Below are positions 56,330 through 62,872 of a stretch of 62,872 nucleotides of DNA, one piece after another (the first letter of the stretch is position 1; each line of letters opens with the position of its first letter). Location of the stretch: positions 1-62,872 of the IMG/VR virus record IMGVR_UViG_3300008107_007316; one strand, given 5' to 3'. The DNA comes from a virus. Under the pieces are notes generated by a model. The model was not told the DNA's origin. It made no database searches and saw nothing but the letters and a program-made list of their open reading frames with translations. The position numbers were made by a program, and so were the translations under genes.

Positions 56330-56710
56330 TCATTTAGAAGATGTTGGTGTTGGTGTATTTGTTGGTGTTGGAGTCACACTCGAATTTGGTGTTCTTGTAA
56401 TTGTGGGTGTTGGAGTATTAGTTGGATCCGGTTCTCTAGTTATACTTGGTGTTGGAGTATTAGTTGGATCCGGTTCTCTAGTTATACTTGGTGTTGGTGT
56501 TATAGTTGGTGTTGGAGAAATTGTGGTTGTTGTGGTTGTAGTTGGTGTTATTGTGGTAGTTGGGGATTCTCTGTGTTCATTAGGTAAAGATCCTATTTTA
56601 CCATCAAAACCCGGTTCAAATACTTTAGCAGTTAATATATCCTGACCTTCAACAATCAATCTTGATCCCGCAAATATTTTTCCCGACCTTTTTCTTAAAC
56701 TTAATCCCAT
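56330..56710 (-). CDS. Small virion protein with Thr-Pro mucin-like tail
   Basis: A 126-residue protein. Residues 1-50 are a short folded part (MGLSLRKRSGKIFAGSRLIV). Residues about 51-126 are Thr/Pro/Ser only: TTTITPTTTTTTTISPTPTI, then two identical blocks SITREPDPTNTPTP, ending TNTPTPTSSK. The gene is in the head module between terminase and portal, unlike the other Thr-Pro proteins, which are in the fibre cluster. It may be a head decoration or neck protein whose tail is exposed and possibly glycosylated. The role is inferred. Confidence 0.65.
   Translation of the reverse strand: MGLSLRKRSGKIFAGSRLIVEGQDILTAKVFEPGFDGKIGSLPNEHRESPTTTITPTTTTTTTISPTPTITPTPSITREPDPTNTPTPSITREPDPTNTPTPTITRTPNSSVTPTPTNTPTPTSSK
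56406..56497 (-). repeat. Exact 42-base tandem duplication in the Thr-Pro tail
   Basis: A 42-base unit containing GTTGGATCCGGTTCTCTAG occurs twice at a 42-base step without visible change. It codes for the block PSITREPDPTNTPT. The identity in DNA indicates recent duplication. Confidence 0.85.
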
Positions 56711-56721
56711 TTTATTTTAAT

Positions 56722-56729
56722 AATAAATA
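56722..56729 (-). promoter_or_regulatory. Candidate late promoter element TATTTATT
   Basis: On the minus strand TATTTATT ends 11 bases before the ATG at 56710 and abuts the stop of the terminase gene. Confidence 0.65.
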
Positions 56730-58493
56730 TTATCTTCCACCAAATAACCATCCGTATTTAGCATAATCACTTCTACTTGGGGCACTACTATCTCTCCTTG
56801 AATCATAAGTGATATTTGGCATAACAGGATTAAAACTAATAATATCTTTTACAGATTCATTATTAGTTACAGTCCAAGATTCAATCATTGATTTGGTATG
56901 TTCCGTAACTTTCTCTAAACTTGAAAAAGATGACTCCCCAACATATAATGCCATGGCAATAGACATAATTAAATCATCGTGGTGTCCTTTTTGGTGATCG
57001 GGTCTACCGTTTATGTAAACGAAAGTATTCATCTCGTTATACAATCTAGAACTATACATTCTAAATCCGTGTCTCATTCCTTCCTCAAACGCCGCAATAA
57101 TTTGTACTCTTTTAGAGTTAAAATTAATACCCGGTATTTTATCTACCGTTCTTGATGCCGACCTCCATATATTATTTTGATCAACCCCATCAATATACAA
57201 ATTCTTGTAATCAAATTCTTGTAATTTACGTACAGTTGTTATACCCATACCTCCTGTTATATCCACCACAACAAACGCAGAATACATATTTGCCCATTTA
57301 AAAGCAACTTCCGCCAACGTATCGGGTGGTATTTTACCAATATATTCTAATACTTGTTCCCTTTCATCAAAATCAATAATTTGGATTGTACTAAAGTCCT
57401 CACTATCTCCACGAGAAACGTCAACCCCCATTATGTATTTGTGTCCCACAACAGGTTCTTTCCAAATCCATAGTGAATTACCCATCATTTTATTTTGGGG
57501 GTCTTTTAACATATTCTCACGGATTTTTTGTAACATATTAGAATCAAAGACATTATCCCCCGATCCTAAGAAGTTACACTCCAACTCCTGAGATACCTTT
57601 CTCTTGTCGTATTTAAGTTTTTTTACCATCCCCTCAAACCAAACGGAACAAGGTTTATAACCTGTATCCATAATTGCTTTAAGATCATTGTAATTCCTAT
57701 CTTTAAATGGGATATTTTCCCAACTTAAAATATCGTCATCGGTATATTCCTCTTTATTTAATAAATAATGAATAATATCCTGTGTTTTGACTAAATATAA
57801 ATCTTTGGTATACCTTGGATCTCTAAACCAATACATCTCAGAAATTTTGAAGTCATTCATATTTCTTAATGCTTGATCATATATCTCATAATAAATTGGG
57901 TCATAACCATTCGGTGTTGAAACCACAATTACCTTACCCCCTGTGGATAAGGATGCCATACAAGCCGCCCAGAAATCACTGTCGGCTTCAATAAACGCCG
58001 CCTCATCAAATATAAGTATTGTAGGGGTAAAACCACGTAAGGCATCTTTTGATGTTGCCACGGCTTTTACTTCAGATCCATTATTTAATTTATAATGTTT
58101 TTGTGAGTTTTTTTCCGCTGCGAAATCAACACCTACCCATTTTGGCCATTGACCAATAAATGCTCTTACCTTATTCGCCATCTCTAATGATGTATCAAGT
58201 TTGTTGGCAATAATAAGGATTTTTTCGGGTTTGTTTTTCTTAGCAAATGCTAATCGTTTTGATGCCCAAGCGGCTGTAACCGTAGATACACCCGCCTGAC
58301 GATATTTTAATGCAATATTTTCATTGTAATTTTCGTAATCTTGTAGTAAAGATATTTGATCGGGAAATAACTCTAACGGCACGTATTGAGATACCGTATT
58401 ATCATATGTCTGTAAATAAGTTTTTAATGCGTAAGTTGTGTCCTTCATACACTTCACATACTCAAGCATTACTTGTTCTTTAGATAAACCCAT
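56730..58493 (-). CDS. Terminase large subunit, T4 gp17-like
   Basis: A 587-residue packaging motor. The ATPase half shows LELFPDQISLLQDYENYNEN, the Walker A-like RQAGVST (residues 65-71) with the usual Arg-Gln start, and Walker B IFDEAA (161-166) with the following FIEADSDFW. SGGKVIVVSTPNG is the coupling motif. The nuclease half has IMGVDVSRGDSEDFSTIQII with the first catalytic Asp, VVVDITGGMGIT, and HHDDLIMSIAMALY with the last one. The length is close to T4 gp17 (610 residues). No separate small subunit is seen next to it. The gene is transcribed leftward ahead of the portal cluster, with its own late-type element. Confidence 0.95.
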   Translation of the reverse strand: MGLSKEQVMLEYVKCMKDTTYALKTYLQTYDNTVSQYVPLELFPDQISLLQDYENYNENIALKYRQAGVSTVTAAWASKRLAFAKKNKPEKILIIANKLDTSLEMANKVRAFIGQWPKWVGVDFAAEKNSQKHYKLNNGSEVKAVATSKDALRGFTPTILIFDEAAFIEADSDFWAACMASLSTGGKVIVVSTPNGYDPIYYEIYDQALRNMNDFKISEMYWFRDPRYTKDLYLVKTQDIIHYLLNKEEYTDDDILSWENIPFKDRNYNDLKAIMDTGYKPCSVWFEGMVKKLKYDKRKVSQELECNFLGSGDNVFDSNMLQKIRENMLKDPQNKMMGNSLWIWKEPVVGHKYIMGVDVSRGDSEDFSTIQIIDFDEREQVLEYIGKIPPDTLAEVAFKWANMYSAFVVVDITGGMGITTVRKLQEFDYKNLYIDGVDQNNIWRSASRTVDKIPGINFNSKRVQIIAAFEEGMRHGFRMYSSRLYNEMNTFVYINGRPDHQKGHHDDLIMSIAMALYVGESSFSSLEKVTEHTKSMIESWTVTNNESVKDIISFNPVMPNITYDSRRDSSAPSRSDYAKYGWLFGGR

Positions 58494-58506
58494 AAAAGTA
58501 TTTATC

Positions 58507-58514
58507 TATAAATA
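58507..58514 (-). promoter_or_regulatory. Candidate late promoter element TATTTATA
   Basis: On the minus strand TATTTATA ends 13 bases before the terminase ATG at 58493, just after the terminator of the gene upstream. Confidence 0.65.
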
Positions 58515-58517
58515 TAG

Positions 58518-58552
58518 AAACCCCCAGTTATTTTCATAAAAGGGGGTTTTTA
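58518..58552. terminator. Intrinsic terminator between the right-end genes and terminase
   Basis: AAACCCCC pairs with GGGGGTTT across a 15-base loop. The T-run is stronger in plus orientation; on the minus strand, where the upstream gene ends at 58569, the T-tail is short (GTTTCTATATTT), so termination may be partial. Confidence 0.55.
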
Positions 58553-58568
58553 GTTATTTTAAGGATTT

Positions 58569-59942
58569 TTAAAGACCTAATTCTGAAAGGATATCATCAT
58601 CTTCTTCCTCATCCTCTTCATCATCGTTATGATATCTATCATATTCTCGTTTTGCTTGTTGTAAAATTTCCTCAAATTTACGTCTTGCTTTGTCATTATC
58701 AGCATTATCTTCAGAAACAACATTTGCCATAATGTCTCTTAAAAATTCTTCAGCTGGTATACCATAAAGTATTTTTGAGAAATAAAATTTATACTTTTTA
58801 CCATACTCATCAATTGTTAATTCATCAGGTAAAAGAGATCTTAATTTTCTCACTAATTCTCCCCCAACTCTAAATTGCATTGGTTCGTTTGAAAAGACAT
58901 CAGTTTGACCCATTACATCTTGAGCAATGGATGGATCTACGTTTCTCCATTGTTCTCTTGATGGGATCATTTCAAATGTTTTCCCTAATTCGTGTAATAA
59001 AATTGGAAATATTAATCCATTTCCATAAAAAGTTTCAACATCATCTTCTTGACCATTTTCTTGACCACCTTCATCCTCATCCTCATCTCCATCATCATAA
59101 GATTGACCTGATGATCCTGCGGCATTCCCACCTAACATTTCAATCAATTGTTCATCGGTGAAATACATTAAATCGTTTGCTGACATTATCTTATTATAGA
59201 TTGAATATAATCTTGGATCAATTTGTTCTAATCTATCTCTAAATTCTTCAATTTGATATGCAAACTGAATTCTTTTACCCGTTCCTTGAATTAGAGCGTT
59301 AATAACATTTCGTTTTTCAATTTCAAGTTGTCTCATTTCATCTGGAGTTAATTCATCAACGTCAAATGAAAAATTTGGAGGTAATTCTAATTTTTTCATT
59401 TCTTTCGGTTGCATTCTAAACACACTTGGATCAATTGGTTGTTCACCTAAGAAAGTCAAAAGATTAAAAAAATCATACTCGTATACTACTCCACCATTTT
59501 CACCTTCTCTTTTAGTGATTATTCCATTTTTTAATGCTTCTTCCATGGTCATATCGGGTGACATCCATCCTGATTCTTTAGACGCAATCTCAACTGCCAA
59601 ATCTCTTAACTCTTCTCTATGTGCAGGTTCAATTGACATTGCTTGTCTTACAGCATTCATTTGTTCCATTTGAATGGATCTTTTTACTGACGGTTCAGTA
59701 ATATTACCTTCAGCTCCGTAATATCTCTTTACATAATCAACTATTTCTTTAAATCGTGTTCCTGCAATTCTTTCTACATCACTTGCCCCTTTTCTAAATG
59801 CTCTATTTTTAGCGTATAAACCTTCAGGGTCTTCAATTTTTGCTTGAGATCTTGGATCCATCCTTTCAGGATAATCACCATAATCAACAGGGGCTTCTTT
59901 AACGATTCTTCTAATTAATCTTTCTAAATCTTTATTTCCCAT
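58569..59942 (-). CDS. Probable head-associated protein with capsid-targeting-like N-terminus
   Basis: A 457-residue protein without a named family. The start MGNKDLERLIRRIVKE16 followed by APVDYGDYP has the amphipathic helix and Val-x-Glu site seen in the probable internal capsid proteins. The middle is helical and mildly acidic (LEQIDPRLYSIYNKIMSAND, LLHELGKTFEMIPSREQWRN). An acidic, Gly/Ser-rich loop near residue 280 (SSGQSYDDGDEDEDEGGQEN) and a strongly acidic end (NDDEEDEEEDDDIL) frame it. The LLHELGK stretch has a His-Glu pair but no second metal motif, so no protease is claimed. Similar genes are placed near terminase in related environmental phages. Confidence 0.6.
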   Translation of the reverse strand: MGNKDLERLIRRIVKEAPVDYGDYPERMDPRSQAKIEDPEGLYAKNRAFRKGASDVERIAGTRFKEIVDYVKRYYGAEGNITEPSVKRSIQMEQMNAVRQAMSIEPAHREELRDLAVEIASKESGWMSPDMTMEEALKNGIITKREGENGGVVYEYDFFNLLTFLGEQPIDPSVFRMQPKEMKKLELPPNFSFDVDELTPDEMRQLEIEKRNVINALIQGTGKRIQFAYQIEEFRDRLEQIDPRLYSIYNKIMSANDLMYFTDEQLIEMLGGNAAGSSGQSYDDGDEDEDEGGQENGQEDDVETFYGNGLIFPILLHELGKTFEMIPSREQWRNVDPSIAQDVMGQTDVFSNEPMQFRVGGELVRKLRSLLPDELTIDEYGKKYKFYFSKILYGIPAEEFLRDIMANVVSEDNADNDKARRKFEEILQQAKREYDRYHNDDEEDEEEDDDILSELGL

Positions 59943-59946
59943 TTTG

Positions 59947-61065
59947 TTAAATTGCTTGGTTAATTAATCCAATGAAATCTTGTTTCATTTTTTCTTTATT
60001 TTTCTTTTGACCTCTTGGATCTTCTTTAACCCCAGGATTAGGATTTTTAACAGGATTTCCCCTTCTTTTAGGTGTAGTGCCCGGTTTAGTAGGTGCATCC
60101 TTCTCCTTAGTTCTTTCTTTTTCTTTAGTTTCGTTTTCTTCCATTGTTCCCATAATTGGCATCATTTGAGTAGGTTTTTTCATTCTTTTACTTTCAATTC
60201 CTGATTCTTTAGCAAACATACTCATTTTTTTTGGATTTCTCAAAATCATAGAATTACTTTTTTCCATTTTTTCTGAAATTGTTTTTAAAATATCCGCCTT
60301 GGTCATTTTAGGTTCAATGTGTTTCTCAATCATTTCAACAATACGATCCTCCAAAAGTTTTTCGTATTCTTCATTGGTTTTTTCTTTTTTCTTCTCAAAT
60401 AATTTACTATAAAGTTCTTTGGCTCTTTTATTATGAGTACTTCCGTGTTTTGACATATCGGCATAACCCTTAATTTGATCAATTATTTTTTTGTCGGTCC
60501 AATCTTCAATATTTGATTCAATATCTTTTATTTTTGAATATCTAACAATGAACTTTTTAAAGTCATCTTTTAATTTAGAATCACTAATTTGATTTGGTGT
60601 TTTTTTCTTAAATAAATCATAAAAACCTTCGGTAACGTGATCCGGCATTTTTTCATAATCTTTTTTTGTGGTTTTGTCTGAAAATTCTTTTGCTAATTCA
60701 CACCACTTCTTTTTCTTAACTCCCTTACTTGTATTACATTTTGCCCAAAAGAATCCTTGTTGTGCCTTTGATTCAAATTTCTCAGTCATTTCATTTTTTT
60801 CTTTTAATGGGGTTACAACAGTTTTACCTCCAGTTGTATCTACCTCAACGCCATTAACCATAGTTTTAGAATTAGGGTTAACTTGATATGATGGTTGTGC
60901 CGGTTTTGTTACCACCGTTGTGTTTTGAGGTATTGATTGTTCTTCAATAACATTCTTACTAAATCTATTTACTAACGACTTTATTTGAGTGTCATTTAAT
61001 TTAGCAACAAAAGCGGATGATAGTCCGCTTTCTAATAACATTTGTATGTCTTTTTTAGTTCTCAT
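59947..61065 (-). CDS. Basic Cys-containing protein, probably head-associated
   Basis: A 372-residue, strongly basic protein. The start RTKKDIQMLLESGLSSAFVA shares the string LLESGL with the first residues of the major capsid protein. Residues about 98-135 contain KAQQGFFWAKCNTSKGVKKK, KWCELAKEFSDKTTKKDYEK and MPDHV, another Cys/Lys module of the kind found in the two probable internal proteins at 46297 and 47320. The central part is helical with coiled-coil stretches (KIKDIESNIEDWTDKKIIDQ). The C-terminus is a Lys/Pro-rich tail (TKPGTTPKRRGNPVKNPNPG). DNA binding inside the head is plausible from charge. It overlaps the next gene by 11 bases. Confidence 0.6.
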   Translation of the reverse strand: MRTKKDIQMLLESGLSSAFVAKLNDTQIKSLVNRFSKNVIEEQSIPQNTTVVTKPAQPSYQVNPNSKTMVNGVEVDTTGGKTVVTPLKEKNEMTEKFESKAQQGFFWAKCNTSKGVKKKKWCELAKEFSDKTTKKDYEKMPDHVTEGFYDLFKKKTPNQISDSKLKDDFKKFIVRYSKIKDIESNIEDWTDKKIIDQIKGYADMSKHGSTHNKRAKELYSKLFEKKKEKTNEEYEKLLEDRIVEMIEKHIEPKMTKADILKTISEKMEKSNSMILRNPKKMSMFAKESGIESKRMKKPTQMMPIMGTMEENETKEKERTKEKDAPTKPGTTPKRRGNPVKNPNPGVKEDPRGQKKNKEKMKQDFIGLINQAI

Positions 61066-61462
61066 ATATCATTTTTTTTTCAAACTCAAGAACAATATCT
61101 CGTTCATATAATTTATCTTTTACTTCTTGTTCTGTTTCTCCAAACCTAAAAACAAGTCGTTTTGTAACGGAAAAATCAATTTCATCATTTTCTTTTTCCC
61201 ACCCCAATGAAATTACACCATCCATTGAGTCCAACATTGAGAATACGTCCGAATCTTGAATTAACTCCAAACCTATTTCTCCATTTATTAATACACCAAC
61301 TTTCTTAATGTATTCAACATCTGGTGGATTTGGATATCCATTTGATGGTTTTGATTCCCAATTGTCTCCCCAAACTTCTAACGTATCCGAAAAAATAAAT
61401 TCATAAATGTTGTCACCCTTATAGTTGGGTCCCATTCCATTTATGTAAATTAATTTATTCAC
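61055..61462 (-). CDS. Hypothetical conserved-type phage protein
   Basis: A 135-residue protein (MNKLIYINGMGPNYKGDNIY) with an alternating strand pattern: YEFIFSDTLEVWGDNWES, then PDVEYIKKVGVLINGEIGLE and GVISLGWEKENDEIDFSVTK. The sequence is well ordered and enzymatic motifs are lacking. Proteins with the same start (Tyr-Ile-Asn-Gly-x-Gly-Pro-Asn-Tyr-Lys-Gly) are, to my memory, recurrent in environmental T4-like phages, always unnamed. It is tightly coupled, overlapping both neighbours by 4 to 11 bases, so it is expressed with them. A virion or head-assembly role is the best guess. Confidence 0.65.
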   Translation of the reverse strand: MNKLIYINGMGPNYKGDNIYEFIFSDTLEVWGDNWESKPSNGYPNPPDVEYIKKVGVLINGEIGLELIQDSDVFSMLDSMDGVISLGWEKENDEIDFSVTKRLVFRFGETEQEVKDKLYERDIVLEFEKKMIYEN

Positions 61463-62835
61463 AGAATAGATCCGTTTGGTGTAATTTTAGTTTCAGTGAT
61501 ACCGTCTTTAAAAATTAAATTCTTTTTGTTTGTAATACCAACTAAAGAAGAATTAGGATTTTTTTCCATATAACTTAATGCCGATCTTTCTTGTCTGATA
61601 GTTTCTGATAATCTTTTAATTTCTGATTTATCAAATTCTCTCATTTCACGTAATCTCATTTTATTTTTTTCTTTTCTTAATTCGTCTTCTTCATTAATGT
61701 TAAAATATTTTGAAATTATTTTATCTATTGTTGATTCACCGAATGTTCCATGCGACAAATGTGGGTAAGATCTTTGTTTTAATTTTGCTCCATGTCTTGG
61801 ATATTCATCTCCAAAATCATCTCCCATTGAATCGTATCCCATATTTAATTCTTTTTTCATACCTGAAGCATAAGCCGATGGAATTTTTTCATTAAGAGCG
61901 TCTTCTAAACTCATAACTTCTTTCATCTCTCCTCCTTCTGCCGGTGGTAGAGGTAATTCTTCTCCCATTCCAGGTTCTTCTTCTCCCATTCCTGGCTCTT
62001 CTTCCCCCATTCCAGGTTCTTCTTCTCCCATTCCTTTTTCGTCTTCTTCAACACCCTCTAAACGATCAATAATTTCATCAATATCATCATCATTTAATGT
62101 TGTTAAATCCAATGCCGATAAAATTGAATTAATAACGTATTTAACGTCATCCCCAATCATTTCTTCATCTTCATTATTAAAGTTTCTAATTTTTTGTGCT
62201 AATTTACCTGTTAATTTTTGGATTACCTTCATTGTTACAGGTTCGTTGTCGTCATCGTCTTCTTCATCCCCACCCATTTCATCAAAATTAGGTTCATCCT
62301 CAGGTGCCGGTTCAGGTAATGCCTCAGGTTCTGGTGATGGTACAGCAACAGGAGCCGGAGCGGGTGCCGCTGCAGGCGCAGGTGCCGCCGCAGGTGCCGG
62401 AGCGGGAGCCGATTGTTCATCAAGTTCAATGTCATTAGTCATCATCTCATTAGTTGGTTTTCTTTTAAGAATATATTTTTTATTCTCATTAAACAATGAC
62501 GTACCTTCTTCATTTTCAAATAATGTATTTAATTCTTTTGCCATTAAATTCATTCTTTTAAACGCTTGAGAATAAGAGTTGAAATATTGTCTATTTTTCA
62601 TAGGTGCAATATATTCACTCTCAGATTCGTTAATAGTTTTCTTTATAATATATCCCGCCTTTTCTTTTACGATTTGGTATCTATTACCATCCGCTAAATC
62701 AATAGAATATTCTGTAGATTTAGATTCGTTAACAGGATTTGGTGTATTTTCGTTGTAACGAGAAATTTCAATAATTCTTCTAATTTTATCCATTCCCTGT
62801 AGTTTTTCACTACCAATTGGTCTTAAGTTTCCCAT
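61459..62835 (-). CDS. Acidic, Ala-Pro-rich protein, first of the right-end operon
   Basis: A 458-residue protein. The start MGNLRPIGSEKLQGMDKIRR, followed by IIEISRYNE, again has a short basic-hydrophobic helix ending in an Ile-x-Glu-like site. Residues about 140-175 are Ala-Pro repeats (APAPAAAPAPAAAPAPAPVA), followed by acidic Glu/Asp and a fourfold GMGEEEP repeat near residues 268-292. The C-terminal part is charged and helical (LRKEKNKMRLREMREFDKSE) and ends TETKITPNGSIL. No catalytic motif is visible. Composition suggests a disordered scaffold-like or head-core protein. The leader is A-rich; a promoter element may lie at the window edge (TTTATAAT). Confidence 0.6.
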   Translation of the reverse strand: MGNLRPIGSEKLQGMDKIRRIIEISRYNENTPNPVNESKSTEYSIDLADGNRYQIVKEKAGYIIKKTINESESEYIAPMKNRQYFNSYSQAFKRMNLMAKELNTLFENEEGTSLFNENKKYILKRKPTNEMMTNDIELDEQSAPAPAPAAAPAPAAAPAPAPVAVPSPEPEALPEPAPEDEPNFDEMGGDEEDDDDNEPVTMKVIQKLTGKLAQKIRNFNNEDEEMIGDDVKYVINSILSALDLTTLNDDDIDEIIDRLEGVEEDEKGMGEEEPGMGEEEPGMGEEEPGMGEELPLPPAEGGEMKEVMSLEDALNEKIPSAYASGMKKELNMGYDSMGDDFGDEYPRHGAKLKQRSYPHLSHGTFGESTIDKIISKYFNINEEDELRKEKNKMRLREMREFDKSEIKRLSETIRQERSALSYMEKNPNSSLVGITNKKNLIFKDGITETKITPNGSIL

Positions 62836-62872
62836 TTTTTTGTTTTTTTAAAAATATTATTTTTATTATAAA

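Noticed and set aside
58569-59942. Metalloprotease call from the LLHELGK stretch
   Set aside because: The zinc-protease pattern needs His-Glu-x-x-His; the second histidine is missing and no third ligand is visible.
59981-60204. Plus-strand open frame rich in Phe and Ser
   Set aside because: It lies fully inside the coding region of the minus-strand Lys-rich gene; Lys codons read backwards give Phe and Leu, which creates a false membrane-like protein.
1-62872. tRNA or rRNA genes and insertion sequences
   Set aside because: No cloverleaf-like stretch, transposase or terminal inverted repeats were seen by reading; a tRNA search would be needed to exclude a tRNA in the short gaps.

Overview
The window is one stretch of the genome of a large T4-like (myovirus) tailed phage, AT-rich and densely coded, with no gene-free stretch over about 300 bases. 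Anchors for this reading are the prohead protease, scaffold-like protein, major capsid protein, portal, large terminase, a gp5-type OB-fold baseplate protein, a gp55-type late sigma factor, PhoH, dUTPase and a phage ribosomal protein bS21. Start codons lack Shine-Dalgarno sequences and sit behind A-rich leaders, and two candidate host-type promoters (TAnnTTTG) are visible. This points to a host in the Bacteroidota, probably Flavobacteriia-like; that is inference. The tail sheath, tail tube, tape measure and replication genes lie outside the window.

Layout. 1-2.7 kb (+): a multidomain glycosyltransferase, cut by the window edge, containing a region closely resembling bacterial autotransporter O-heptosyltransferases and ending in a broken FkbM methyltransferase. 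2.8-21.5 kb (-): virion surface genes, with two giant collagen-like proteins made of Gly-Thr-Asn/Ser/Asp triplets, three proteins with Thr-Pro mucin-like linkers, one of them a very large Cys-rich protein, and a small protein of unknown role. 21.5-24.5 kb (+): an operon of five small genes including a WYL-like protein, closed by a terminator. 24.6-39.8 kb (+): a sugar island with eight glycosyltransferases, two DegT-type enzymes (one with the ColD-like His in place of the PLP lysine), a NeuD/PglD-like acyltransferase, GDP-mannose 4,6-dehydratase and GDP-fucose synthase, interspersed with a 3'-5' exonuclease, dUTPase, PhoH and a degenerate HAD-like protein. 39.8-46.9 kb (+): late sigma, baseplate and virion genes, and a Cys-rich probable internal capsid protein. 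46.9-62.8 kb (mostly -): head genes, a candidate set of capsid-targeted internal proteins, terminase and four conserved genes at the edge.

How it fits together. The late sigma factor probably reads a recurrent element, TATTTAT(A/T), found 3-22 bases before at least fourteen late gene starts on both strands and used here to correct two starts. The sugar island appears built around GDP-4-keto-6-deoxymannose, with possible branches to fucose, colitose and N-acylperosamine, and carries GT10 and GT11 fucosyltransferase-like enzymes to use them. Next to it and to the BAHT-like enzyme lie hundreds of Thr/Ser/Asn-rich collagen and Thr-Pro repeats. The most interesting hypothesis in the window is that the phage builds and glycosylates its own virion fibres, in the way BAHT enzymes coat autotransporter adhesins.
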